NCBI GenBank assembly: GCA_015178975.1 | Contig: WHVD01000016.1 | Coordinates: 744,001-808,000, forward strand | DNA length: 64,000 bases | Source of the DNA: Hysterangium stoloniferum | Lineage: Eukaryota > Basidiomycota > Agaricomycetes > Hysterangiales > Hysterangiaceae | Direction: 5' to 3' | Shown: positions 20,500 through 31,007 of the stretch, piece after piece | Numbering within the stretch: the stretch's first letter is position 1 | How the letters are laid out: each line of letters starts with the position of its first letter | Notes under the pieces: generated by a model | Told to the model about the DNA's origin: nothing | Seen by the model: the letters and a program-made list of their open reading frames with translations, nothing else | Databases searched by the model: none | Program-made: the position numbers and the translations under genes

Positions 20500-20785
20500 C
20501 TAGTCATCTGTTTACCCCAAAAGCCTGAATGTTCTTAGTCAATATAGAACTAAGATGGGGTGAAATGCTGGGGGGGATATCAGGTCCTAGTCCTAGATTG
20601 ACCAGTTTATGTAAGTCCTCAGAGCTAAGCCTCTCAGTAGTAGTGACTTCTGAAGTCTTAGGACCTGCAGAGTTAAAATCATCCATTGCATCACACTTGA
20701 AGGATGGCTCGAATGATTGAGGGTTGAAAATCCAGTCCTCTTCTATGTATCTTGGAAAGGTTCTCAATGAGATGAGCAATCTTCA
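20500..20785 (-). pseudogene. Ty3/gypsy pol remnant upstream of RT
   Basis: The minus-strand frame ends with ISPHLSSILTKNIQAFGVN, the linker that precedes RT in fungal gypsy elements. The same strand continues, after the F2 element, with the RT start at 14328, so the two are halves of one gene. Just upstream on the same strand is copia-type Gag (20788-22700), an unexpected neighbour. Confidence 0.7.
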
Positions 20786-20787
20786 TT

Positions 20788-22700
20788 CTAGTAGACTGCA
20801 TCATCTGTTTCTCCATTGATGAAGTTGAAGCACATAATTTCAGACATGGGCCATTTGCCCTTGTTGTGATTGCAAATGACAAGTGCAGCCTCTGAGTCTG
20901 GGTGAATTTCAGTAGAAGGCTCTTGGCACACTTCCTCATTCAGGAGATGGGTGATGACACTATTGAGTGTGAGTTGGTCAGGAATAGAATTGATGGTAAT
21001 GATGAATGTAGAATATGTTTCAGGGAGGCCAGCCAAGAGCACAAGGATGATGTCTTCTTCGAGAACATCTATACCTGCATTGGTCAGTCTGTAGGCAGCA
21101 TTTTTAACTTCTGATATCCAGGAGTTCATTGTCTGATCCTCACACTTCTCCATGTAAAGAAAACAATGGCAAAGTGCAAGGCAGGTACCAAAACCATGGG
21201 CCTCATGAACTTGCTTCAAACTCTTCCAAATAATTTTGGATTTTCATGACATGTATGGGGAAGTCATGAGATCTCAACATGGAGGATAATCTTGGTGCAG
21301 CCAAGTTTCTGTGAGGTATCAGTATTATTTCATAAAATTCTCTTAATTTTCTTTGAATTAATTAGTATTTTTTCGAATTTATTGTATTTTTATTATTTTT
21401 ATTGTGAAATCTAAGGCCTAGTTCCTTTTAACTTCACATAATAATAGCATATAGTTCATATAATGCTATTATATCTTATTTAATTTATTATATAATTTTT
21501 TAACTAATTATTTATCTTTTATTTACTTAGTTATTGCTTCCTGGCTTTGCCTTGCACATTTTTGGTGTCACATGACCTGTTACTTAAGCTAAAGGTTCAA
21601 GTCACTGACATTTGCTTCTGTCCCAGATCTTGGCCTCTGAACCTTCGAGTTCAGGCTTAGATTGGAACCCTTGTCTCAGACATGGGAGTCATAGGATAAA
21701 AAAAGGGTAATAAATAGTTAAACATGATATCATAAAATAATTAAATAGTTAAATAATTAGTTATCAAAATGTATATGTATAAGGAGGGCCAGAAATCTGC
21801 AATAAAGTAACTTATCAACTCATCACACACATATTTTACAGCACAGCTCAGAAGCTTATCTCATCATCCTAAGGACCCATAATAGCCTTAGTCTGATATA
21901 CTAACTGCAAGCACCTACACTTGCAGAATCTAGAACTCTTTGTCAGCACTCTTGAACTTAGCTAATCATCTAAGTTCCCCCAGCCTCACAGCTACCCTTT
22001 AGGCTTATTAAATACATAATAAACCTAATAAGTATTCTTACTGAAATCCCTGCCAACACTTAGATGATTATTCAAGGCCCATCCCTAAGTTTATTGAATT
22101 AATCAAGAACAAGCACTCAATTAATCCAATACAAATTATTGTCTCTGTTAATAAATTATTTAACACCTTGTTAAATATCTATTAATAGTTACAAATAAGT
22201 ATACAAGAAACCAAAGCTTTATATCAAGTCTCTGCCAAGTTATTGTGCATATACATACTTAGCTTCCCCTATTCTCAAGGAATAGCTGTTTATTTGCTAA
22301 AAGAGTCATACACAGTTCTATTGAACATTTCAATAATCAAAATAAGCATTGATTTTAGTTGTTTAAGCTTCATAGTGCAACTAATTAATCTATCAGTATT
22401 TAAATTACTGGACCTTTGCTTGTTTTATTGTTGAAGCTCTGTGACACTATAGCATTTATTGAGCTATCTGAGAGAAACCCCTAAATACATTACTGTTTCT
22501 GTTTTGTCACAAAGGCATGGACTGTCTTTGAGTGTTCAGAGACAGATGGACAGACTGTGTCACCACTAACAACATCCCAAAGGTCCCTCTTGGTAAGTAG
22601 AGCTTCCATCAAATAAGCCCAGTCAGCATAGTTGTAATCATCGAGTTTCGGAATCAATGGTCCTGGCATGGTTTTGGTCTGAGTCCAGTTATGCAATACT
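20788..22700 (-). pseudogene. Ty1/copia-type Gag remnant, split by a 1.2 kb insertion
   Basis: On the minus strand, the N-terminal part at 22700-22502 has PKLDDYNYADWAYLMEALL and LWDVVSGDT (the UBN2/Gag start of copia elements). The C-terminal part at 21304-20788 has LTNAGIDVLEEDIILVLLAGL and LTLNSVITHLLNEEV. The coding frame is collinear across the insertion at 21312-22494. Stops and a lost zinc knuckle make it a relic. Confidence 0.85.
21312..22494. mobile_element. AT-rich 1.18 kb insertion in copia Gag with a 7-bp flanking repeat
   Basis: GTTTCTG occurs on both sides (21305-21311 and 22495-22501), and the copia frame is continuous without the block. It starts TGAGGTATC, has a TATA-like TATAAGGAGG at about 21779 and AATAAAG at about 21801, which suggests an LTR, but the ends do not form a clean TG...CA pair. 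The class is uncertain. Confidence 0.6.
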
Positions 22701-23400
22701 TTTCAGCAAGGCACACACAAGTTCAGGTTTGAGTTGAAAATTTGAATTCATATTCAAGTTTGAGTTCAATGCAGTGCATGTTTTTTAACAAGGTGTGGCT
22801 AACAATTCAGTTCAGTTCAATGTGTGAGTGTCAGAAGGGGTCAGTGTGTGATGTCCATGATGATAAAGTGAGTGCTAGTCAAAGCTGTGCAAGTGTAGTG
22901 GTTTCAGCCCCACTTGGCATTGCTTGATAATGCCCTTCAAGCTAGGTTATACATTTGTGCTAGAGTTTGCAAGTTTCGAAATATGCTTGACTTGGTTTGA
23001 GTACAAATAACATGTTGCAAATGTATATAGAATGTAGTACAAGTGGCTACTCTATATGTATACCTGACTACTGGTAATACCATAACCAGTTATCTGTTAA
23101 CCACATGCAAAATTGTTTGCAAATATAAGAAATCTAATAGCCTCTTCATCTATGACTTCCTCAATAGATAGTGGCTTGAACCATTGTGAATTCTCTTCCC
23201 TCATCAGACCCTTGTGGTCCTGACGATGGGCATTCAGCTAGTCTCCATTCACTAGCAAGTCATAATCCAATATTAATATGTATACTTCTGATACTTCATT
23301 TGTGTTTGAATTAAGTTCTGGTTCTATGGTGACACCATCCTCTGTTTGAGGAGTGCAGGCAGGAATGAAAGTTGATTCATTATTGAAGTTATTTACTTGT
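22701..23400. other. Unassigned region upstream of copia Gag
   Basis: It contains GTTTGAGTT/AGTTTGAGTTC phrases (22720-22770). No gene or element boundary is recognised. Confidence 0.35.
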
Positions 23401-23804
23401 TGTGAGAGGTACCCCTCTCATGGGAATGTAACCATTCAACTGTATTATACTCATTATATTATTTTACTCATTTTTCTACTATTTTTGATTAAGTAATTCC
23501 TTGATTACACACACTTACATTAGTTCAAGATCTATGTACACCTATGGGTACATGAATTCTTGTGGGCACACACTTACTATTGTCTTATGTACACTAGTGG
23601 GCACAGCAAATGGACCAGACACTTTTTACCCCATAACCATGACTTGTTCTAGACATTATCTTAAGTGTCCTGCAAATTGTGATTGGGGTATCTTCTCAGC
23701 CATCTCTAATGGCTATTAGCTATGTCTACTCTGAGCTTCATACTTACTGTTGAAGCCCAGAACCATACACTTGAACTCACTCATCATGCCTACACCTCTT
23801 CACA
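23401..23804 (+). mobile_element. Diverged relative of the F2 LTR
   Basis: It has the TGTGAG start, a hairpin near the start (GAGAGGTACCCCTCTC), the same order of phrases as the F2 LTR (ATTAGTTC..GATCTATGTA, TGTGGGCAC) and a CCTCTTCACA end, at about the same length. No matching flanking duplication is visible. Confidence 0.5.
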
Positions 23805-24447
23805 CCTTCTTATTTCTTTCTTGCAAATTAAATTGTCTCCAGCTTCCTTACAGTTGCCTGTGATGATTGTTCCTGTCAGGAACCGGAAAACCCGCCGGCC
23901 CCGGGCCCCTGGACCCCATCCTACATGCTCCCGACCCTCTATATTGTATAGTTACAACTGGAGTTCCCACCAGAGCCTGCACGTCAACTTGTTTATGCCT
24001 GACTCTCTGTATGCACCCCACCCTATCTGTACCCAACTCTCTATACCCACTACCAGACAACCTGCCAGGACCCAGACTCTGCCCTATATACACCCGACTC
24101 TCTGTATCTCACTGACCAGTCACCAGACTCTGACTGGACTTCCCGGAACCCCTCTAACAGAGCATAGAACCCCACTCCTGTTATGATCTGTATCTCACAC
24201 ACCAGTCATCGGAAAACCCACCGGACTCCACTGGACCTCCTGCACATCAAACCTGTCTATACCCAACACTATCTTGTGCACCAAGTCACCGGACTCTGAC
24301 CGGACTTCCAGAACCCCTCTAACTGAGCCCCGCTCCAGTTATAGTTAAATGACCTGTCATGATTCGTTCTCTGCTCCTGTTCCGTTCCGTCCCTAATTCC
24401 CAGTTTAGTATTTAGTCGTTTTGTTTTATGTTTAATAGTTCTGCCCC

Positions 24448-25189
24448 TTGTTAAGAACTGAAAACTGACTAATGTTGGTAGGCCAACGGGGACCGATCGG
24501 AAGGACTTGGCTTCAGCTTATGTGCTGCGCCCTCGCAATTATCCTTCGGGTGTCCTTAAATTTCAGATGGGCAAAGACTAATCCTAATGAGTACCTCTCC
24601 GTGAACTACCGATCGGAACCAAAGGATAAGTCGAGTGTTGGGCCAAGGGGTCAGAAACTGAAAGTGGGTGAGTGCATGCGAAGGTGGATAGCGGAGTACT
24701 TAGTATGAGGCTTCTAGAGGTGTAGGAGGGTATTCTGAGTCAATATTCTGATTGCCTAGTAACTACAACTACAGCGGGTTCATATACAAATATTTGGCAT
24801 CTAGAAAATACTAACTAGGAGAAGAATGGGAAATGGTATTGACAAATAAGCTTGACTAGGAACAGGAAGGTTATGATTAGTTCAGAGGCCGTGAGATAAC
24901 TGAGAGCAGAATTACAAGAAAAGGAAATAGTCTGAGGGTCACAAGTATATATAGACATATGTGAAACATAGAGTAGAATGGATCATCATAATAAAAAGGG
25001 ACGTATCAGAGTTTAACCAGATAGTACGAGTATATTTTGATAGGGGTGTAAACGGAGTTTGATTGCCACGAAGGCATACATCAGCATTGGGAAACCGATG
25101 TTTCCGATGTGAGGACTTGAATGATGACTTGAATTGTCGATAGGTGGCAATAACCTTGGGGACCATCAGGTTGTGACACAGTTGTAACA
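24448..25189 (+). mobile_element. Solo LTR, family F3 copy 1 (742 bp)
   Basis: It starts TGTTAAGAACTG and ends GTTGTAACA. The flanks share CCCC on each side, so the duplication cannot be placed exactly. It is closely similar to copy 2 at 40856. The U3 motif is at 24503-24534. Confidence 0.85.
24503..24534 (+). promoter_or_regulatory. Representative of the conserved LTR U3 motif
   Basis: Core GCTTCAGCTTATGTGCTG followed by CGCCCTC. Other copies: 4055-4087(-), 6012-6043(-), 6275-6306(+), 9057-9088(+), 25854-25885(-), 26839-26870(-), 40900-40931(+), 41995-42019(+), 42863-42894(-), 44579-44612(+, weak), and one split between 44470-44479 and 45017-45037. In all of them it lies in the first 130 bases or so of the LTR where the start is known, upstream of any TATA-like box. 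Confidence 0.7.
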
Positions 25190-25288
25190 CCCCTCATTAA
25201 TACCAGATTTGGTATTATTACATTTCACAGTCTATATATAAGTCTGCTATATTCATGTACTTAGAATCCAGTTTCAATCTCGAACAAG

Positions 25289-25711
25289 TTTGACCCTCGA
25301 ACAAGTTGACCTCGAACAAGTTTGACCCTCGAACAAGTTTGACCCTCGAACAAGTTTGACCCTCGAACAAGTTTGACCCTCGAACAAGTTTGACCCTCGA
25401 ACAAGTTTGACCCTCGAACAAGTTTGACCCTCGAACAAGTTTGACCCTCGAACAAGTTTGACCCTCGAACAAGTTTGACCCTCGAACAAGTTTGACCCTC
25501 GAACAAGTTTGACCCTCGAACAAGTTTGACCCTCGAACAAGTTTGACCCTCGAACAAGTTTGACCCTCGAACAAGTTTGACCCTCGAACAAGTTTGACCC
25601 TCGAACAAGTTTGACCCTCGAACAAGTTTGACCCTCGAACAAGTTTGACCCTCGAACAAGTTTGACCCTCGAACAAGTTTGACCCTCGAACAAGTTTGAC
25701 CCTCGAACAAG
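25289..25711. repeat. Minisatellite, 17-bp unit TTTGACCCTCGAACAAG x 25
   Basis: There are 24 copies of 17 bp plus one 15-bp variant (second unit, 25306-25320). From 25321 on, 23 consecutive units are identical. Because 17 is not a multiple of 3 and the unit lacks stops on the minus strand, all three minus frames stay open across it, so the long minus-strand frames here are an artefact of the repeat. Confidence 0.97.
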
Positions 25712-26187
25712 TTACTCCCCCATCCTGATCCAATCTCTGCTCCTCTCATCTGTCTGCACACTCGATTCCCAGAACTCCCACAGGAACTCCAGAATCTACA
25801 TCTTCCTGTATGCATTCTGTCAGCTTGAAATATGGATGCCCAAATGAGTGTACGAGGGTGCAGCCCATAAGCTGAAGCCAAGTCCATCTCAGCCCGTGCC
25901 ATACCTTTCTGGTAATTATTCTCATACCACCTTCCCTTGTACTAATAATCCCCGGAAACTCCCCCAGACTTATTACCCGGGGGCTCCATGGGACAATTCC
26001 CAGAAGCAAGTGTGGGTTCAGAATAATTACCAGAAACCTCCGTGGGACTATCCGTGGAGCTTTGTTCATGAACTTAATAGTTCCCCTTTTACTTATATTA
26101 TACTTTGATAATCAATATAATCTAGCCATATGTACCTAGAAGGTCAACATTCTTCATATATTGAATGGTCAGAACTTCTATGACTCT

Positions 26188-26923
26188 TGTTACGACCAGA
26201 ATTCCTGCCGGACTCCGGGCACTAACTTATATGCACCTGCGCCCTATACACGCCAATTGTCAGTTTACTGGAATTCCCACTGGACTCCATATTTGTCTAC
26301 ATTCAACCTCATTACATTGTGCATCAGTCACTGGAATACCCACCGGACTCCGTCCCTGTCTATGTCCGACCTCATCCCACACATCAGTCACCAAACCCCA
26401 CTCAGAAAACCCATCATCCCTCTAACAGAGCTTCATTTCCGTTTTAGTCAAATAACCTGTCACGATTCGGACTCTGCTCTGTTCTGTCCCGTTCCTAACA
26501 CCAAATTTGGTGTTTACTATTCTCATTTTATGTTTTGCTAGTTTCATTTCATTATTACTGGATTTGGTATGTCATTCATTCCATGGTCTATATAGTCTGG
26601 CAGATGTTGTACATACAATCCAGTCAGAAAATCAGCTTAGATTCCCCCCAGTAATCTAATACATTTTTCCACTCTAAACTCGTACTTGAATTACACCACT
26701 CACGCTAGTCGGAGCCCATGGGCTCCAGCGCATCTATCTCTCTTATCTATCTCGACCCACAACCTCCGACCCACAAACCCCACCCAGACTCCCTGGGATT
26801 CCCATCTGCCTGTCTGAAATTGGACAACACAATCTCACGAGGGCGCAGCCTATAAGCTGAAGCCAAGTCCTACCAGATATTCCACAGGTTTCTCCAGAAA
26901 CCCACCGTGTACGTACCCTAACA
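26188..26923 (-). mobile_element. Solo LTR, family F1 copy C (736 bp)
   Basis: Opposite orientation to copies A and B. It runs from TGTTACGACC to ACCCTAACA with the perfect duplication ACTCT at 26183-26187 and 26924-26928. It has the dyad AACACCAAATTTGGTGTT (26497-26514), the palindrome GGAGCCCATGGGCTCC (26711-26726) and the U3 motif (26839-26870). It landed at the 3' tip of an F2-like LTR remnant (TTCATATATTGAATGGTC before it, TCACA after it). Confidence 0.92.
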
Positions 26924-26928
26924 ACTCT

Positions 26929-27640
26929 TCACACTTGTCCTTGTATGCTTAATCCATAAACCACTTCATACAACCTCTGGTCCTCAGCCTCCTCAATGGG
27001 GTTCTGTGTGGAGCATTTGTTAATTGAAATGTAGTGAGACATCTTGTCTGTGTGAGGACAATCAATCTTAAAATGTTCCAGGCTCCTGCAGATCCAACAC
27101 ACCTTAGGAGGTTTAACAATGCTCTTCTTGTCACTTTTCTTGAAGAAGAACTTCCTGTGTCCTTTGCCTTGCTTTGTGTTAATTATTCTCATAGTGTTGC
27201 TGTCCATGGTTTCACTAGTGAGAACTCAGCTGCAATCAGTTGAATTATCCCTGGTTGAGGACTCCTCTGTGGTTTCAAGGTTGAGCTCCTCCTGTTCAGC
27301 AATCATGGCTCTGGATTTTGGAACTGATAATGTTCTCAATGTGTTTGGTTCCAAGCATTGATGAGGGCCTCCTGTAAATTATTGGCATAGGTCTGTAGCC
27401 ATAATGTCGTCAATGGGTTGACTTGGTAACAAATAAAGCCATTCCATGGGTAGAGTCAGAATTAGACAATGTGTTTCTTCCTTCTGATCTTGATGGAAGC
27501 CGTACAAGAAATGATACAGTTTAATCCTTTGCTGAATGTATTGGACCAGGGTTTTGTGATCATGACAAGGTTGACAAAATCTCATTTTGGAATCCCATTG
27601 TCAATGAGATCACTGGTGATCACACGAGTTGACAGGACCA
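26929..27640 (-). pseudogene. Retroelement Gag remnant with CCHC zinc knuckle
   Basis: A minus-strand frame holds CWICRSLEHFKIDC, a canonical C-X2-C-X4-H-X4-C nucleic-acid-binding knuckle of Gag, preceded by a Lys-rich stretch. Further upstream on the same strand (27585-27379) is RIKLYHFLYGF with ILTLPMEWLYLLPSQPIDDI, a Gag-like core in another frame. Frameshifted, with no pol attached. Confidence 0.75.
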
Positions 27641-28139
27641 CAGTGTATTGTCTAGAACCGAGACGGGATACAGGAGGTTACAGTGTATGGTAAGGAAAGA
27701 GAGAGAAAACTACCTAGGCTATATACATGCATGATGTGGTCATGTGCCAGAACAAAAGGAGTGGAACAAAGGAAACAAGAAACAAAGGGTGAACACATAA
27801 CAAAGGAGTGAACACATAACAGGAACAATGAGTGAAAGCATAAGACTGGGGCACCAGGCTTACACATTTCTTCCCATTCTAAAACCAAGGATTCCCACCC
27901 CTAGATCTACATATATAAGCTTCTATACCAACAAGTAAATAGGGATCTCGTGAAAGTAGTGTGTCTAGCCATGTCTAGCTGAACTAGCTAGCTCTCTTAG
28001 ATGGCTCTAGACAATATAGACGGCATATTTACTGATCTTCCCACTTTTCTTATGGGGCCAAATGATTTTGTGAAATGATATAAAGACTGGACTGAAAGGT
28101 GAGACCGTCGACATCCGACTTTTCTCTCCCCGGTCTCTT
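27641..28139. other. Unassigned stretch before the calpain pseudogene
   Basis: It contains a short tandem (GTGAACACATAACA twice at about 27790-27824). Nothing else is identifiable. CpG content looks higher from about 28000, where host-type sequence begins. Confidence 0.4.
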
Positions 28140-29680
28140 CTGAATAACTTAGCAGCTAAGTTGAAGGGTGTTCCAGCTCTTGCGCCTCAAAACAAACCAA
28201 GTAATGTAGAATCAGTACAGGAGCACGCATCACATGTGTACCAGGAAGCTTTCCGAGCTGGATTATTGGTGACAGATGAATTGGATAAAGCTATAACGAG
28301 ATGCAAAACGGAAGTGGAGGAGTTAGCTGAGGAGTGTCGCAGCAGAAATCGCAAGTTCCGGTTTGTTTGTTAGACGCGAATCATCTCACTTTCGTCTAAT
28401 CTCTTCAACTCAGTGATATCGAATTTGATCTTGCGAAGGAGTAGAGACAGTGTCTTCACTCGTTGTCGACGTACGTAATGGTAAATGCGCCTACGCACTC
28501 GTTGACAACATTACTTTAGGGAGGATAATGACAAGTTCAAGCCAGCGGACGTTCTGAGAGTGTCAGAAATATTCAACGATCCGCAATTCTTTGTTGATGG
28601 CTTATAATCAAGCAATATTGTACAAGGTCGCTTGCGGACTGTTGATTTCTTTGTGCCGTGGCCACACTCTCTTCCATGCTGACTTGATAAAGAAAATTTG
28701 CGTGGCAGTGTGTCATATATTTTCGTGTGTGAATATTTCTCTCAATGAGATGTTAAATCTAGCGAGACAAAAATGTCGGAATTTATGGATTTATCTTCTG
28801 TCGAGACGGAGAGTCGGTGGATGTTGTTATTAATGAGTGAATACCCATGTCCTTATTCCTTCGTCGGCTTTCACCCTGAGTAATTCAGTCAATTTTTCAC
28901 CATTGTACCGAAGTACAAAACATTAGGCCCAGAAGTCAGCGATTCTCTCATGAAAACATATATGTCACTCATTGTTTCATAGACCCAAAACTTAATACGA
29001 CAAAGATAAGGATCTGTACAACAGGGTAGCCTGGAGGGGTAGTAAAACCCTGTATATCCGAATCGCACAATCTGCTTAATAAAACGAGACTTAAGGGTGC
29101 CAGTCTTTCTTTATCTCCTGCATGTGACATCATCACCTACACGTCGCTGGAAGGCCGCTTCTTGAAAAAACCCCATGGCTTAACTGCATGGTAACTATGC
29201 GGCACTGAGTAGTGGATTACATTCCAAGCTTTGGAAGATGTGACGGGGTACGCTTTTCACCACGCTCTTCACCAACAGAATGGCTCGTGAAAATGCTGAA
29301 GCAAAGCGAATGTTGGATTTCGAGCATCATACAAGCTCATATTCTTTTGTTCTTTTTCCCCATTGTCCTCTTGTCTCACATCCTTGTTGTTTTCCTCATT
29401 AGGATTCCATTGTTCCTATTGTATATATATGTAGCTATGTGTGAATAGAGCTCCCCGCGCGTTTGCGAGGGTCCCTGCTATACTCGGGTGAGGTGAAGTC
29501 CATCTCATCTCAACAGCGAAAGCGTCGTCTTCACGAATGTAAATATTCGTAATATTCCCGGTTGATGTCACATGCTGAAGATTCTGTTTAGGATATCTTC
29601 GATACAGATGAATTCTGGCACAATGATCTGATGCGCGCTACCAAAGCCAGGCTTTTCGGTTGTTTACCTAAACTCATTCG
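28140..29680 (+). pseudogene. Calpain-family pseudogene (paralogue of the gene at 31008)
   Basis: The exon order of the intact gene can be followed: GLLVTDELDKAITRCKTEVE with [32 protein letters not shown]; a ruined catalytic segment where the Trp after the active-site Cys reads [47 protein letters not shown]; then decayed pieces and IFDTDEFWHNDLMRATKARL ending at about 29672. There are multiple stops and frameshifts and no start comparable to the intact gene. The His/Asn part and the ZZ fingers are absent. Splice sites are often still recognisable, so it arose by DNA duplication, not retroposition. Unlike the intact gene it has no intron after the RDKN/RDEK codons. Confidence 0.9.
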
Positions 29681-29834
29681 CAGGCAAAGGCGCCGCTAGG
29701 AGCCAAAGTTAGCGTCAGTTTTACTCTTAAGGCCATTGATGCTCCATATGGTTGTTCAAGGGTCCCATTCAGCAATTTATTATTCTTCCACAGCCTAACT
29801 GAGCTATCAAGGAATCGAGTGTTAGCAGGGACTT

Positions 29835-29956
29835 GATATTCTCAACCTGGACACTTACGGCCTTATTCTGGGTACGCCCTTTCTGTTCCAACATCATGTC
29901 ATGTTCGGGCTCAAACGTACGTATGTTGTTATTGGTTCATTGTCGCCACTTCACTA
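29835..29956 (+). pseudogene. Ty3/gypsy retropepsin remnant
   Basis: The frame DILNLDTYGLILGTPFLFQH is the C-terminal half of the aspartic protease of fungal gypsy elements (the LILGTPF block), followed by VVIGS and a stop. It is an isolated fragment, between the calpain pseudogene and the intact calpain. Confidence 0.7.
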
Positions 29957-31007
29957 GAGGGCGAAGTTGTACGTGTTGTTCCATGTGCAAAAGTACTGGG
30001 TCACATTGTCGCCGTCGGAAGAATTTGGATGTATCACACGTCGGCTCGCTGAACGATTAAAAGGTCCCTATCAGCAGGGGTTCGTTGGCTGTGCTTCTCG
30101 GCGTGGTGGGATCTATGGTGAATAATGCTGTGGACACGGTGTTCGGATTACTATGGCTGTTCTAGCACCACACACTAGCCCCGTAATTCCAGGACGATGT
30201 GGCGTGTATTTGACAATGTCAACCAAATCGTTCGTGATCATACAGATCTTCATACGACAGCCTTAGACTGCTCATCTGGTCATGCGCCTATGACTATGGT
30301 CGCTAATGCTTGCTTGTCCGGTGCAAATGGGATTCTGAGACCGGAGCCGATCTTAATTCTGTAAGGGACCATCTTGCGATCATTGAATTCTTGAAACGTT
30401 TGGCCTTAGTCAAATAAACCATCAGACGTTCCCAGCGTCTCGCAGATAAATTTGGACGAATTTGCTGTGGAGATTCTGCAGCCGACGCTGTCAAATCGGG
30501 TGTTAGTGGTACACAACTCTCAACTTCGAAAATGAAAAAAAAAAAAAAGTTTAACCGTTCAATAAACTATTTACCGTATCCTCAACTACATCGCCTATTC
30601 CTGACAAGAATCGCAACCTATGCTGCCCCAGGGATCATCACCAGTAGCAGGCCCTCCATGAATAGAAAGCGATCCTGCTGGTAACCACCGGCGACAGGTA
30701 TAAAGCTTCCCATAGATAACGCTCCTACCGCCAGTGGCGGATGGGTCCATTTGTAATATTATTCGTTCGTCCTCATGCGACGAACAAAGTTGGCACGAGT
30801 ATATCATCAAAAAAAAAAAAAAAAAAGTTGGCACGAGTAGGAAGCGCTCGTAGTTAATATCAGTGAAATGTCCCAATCGCTTAATTACTCGTAATCCTAT
30901 CAGCGAAGCGTGCCAATTGACTAATCACTACAAGTAATGGCACCGTAGCTCTTAGCATATAAAATCCAGCTTGAGAATTGACCCAAAGTAGAGTCCCTTG
31001 TCTGAAC
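29957..31007. other. Unassigned region upstream of the calpain gene
   Basis: Coding-like scraps occur (a plus-strand run at about 30010-30100, and a minus-strand frame ending at 30595 with CDSCQE), but no family is recognised. There are two A-rich tracts: 30531-30547 and the one at 30809-30826. No clear core promoter was seen before the calpain start. Confidence 0.35.
30786..30839 (+). mobile_element. Minimal poly(A) insertion with 16-bp target-site duplication
   Basis: AAAGTTGGCACGAGTA occurs at 30786-30801 and again at 30824-30839. Between them are only TATCATC and a run of about 15-18 A. A long direct repeat around a short tail that ends in poly(A) is the mark of target-primed retroposition by a LINE-type machinery, here with nearly all of the copied RNA missing. 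Confidence 0.75.

Larger units (their letters stand above)
23868..25915 (-). mobile_element. LTR related to family F1, interrupted by an F3 solo LTR and carrying a minisatellite
   Basis: Phrases of the F1 LTR appear in order (CCTGTCATGATTCG, TATA-like TCTATATATAAG, and the shared motif at 25854-25885). The block is split at 24447/25190 by the F3 solo LTR. The 17-bp minisatellite lies between the TATA-like region and the shared motif, where F1 copies have unique sequence. The right end is not defined, at about 25900. Confidence 0.6.

Noticed and set aside
25195..25214. AATACCAGATTTGGTATT taken as a compensated version of the F1 palindrome AACACCAAATTTGGTGTT
   Set aside because: When the LTRs are laid side by side it aligns with a different position (TACTGGATTTGGTATG in copy C). 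The homologous site here is degraded, so this is not a compensatory change.
25218..25902. Long minus-strand open frames made of repeated EGQTCSRVKLVRGSNLF
   Set aside because: They are translations of the 17-bp minisatellite. The unit lacks stops and cycles through all three frames, so all three frames are open at once.
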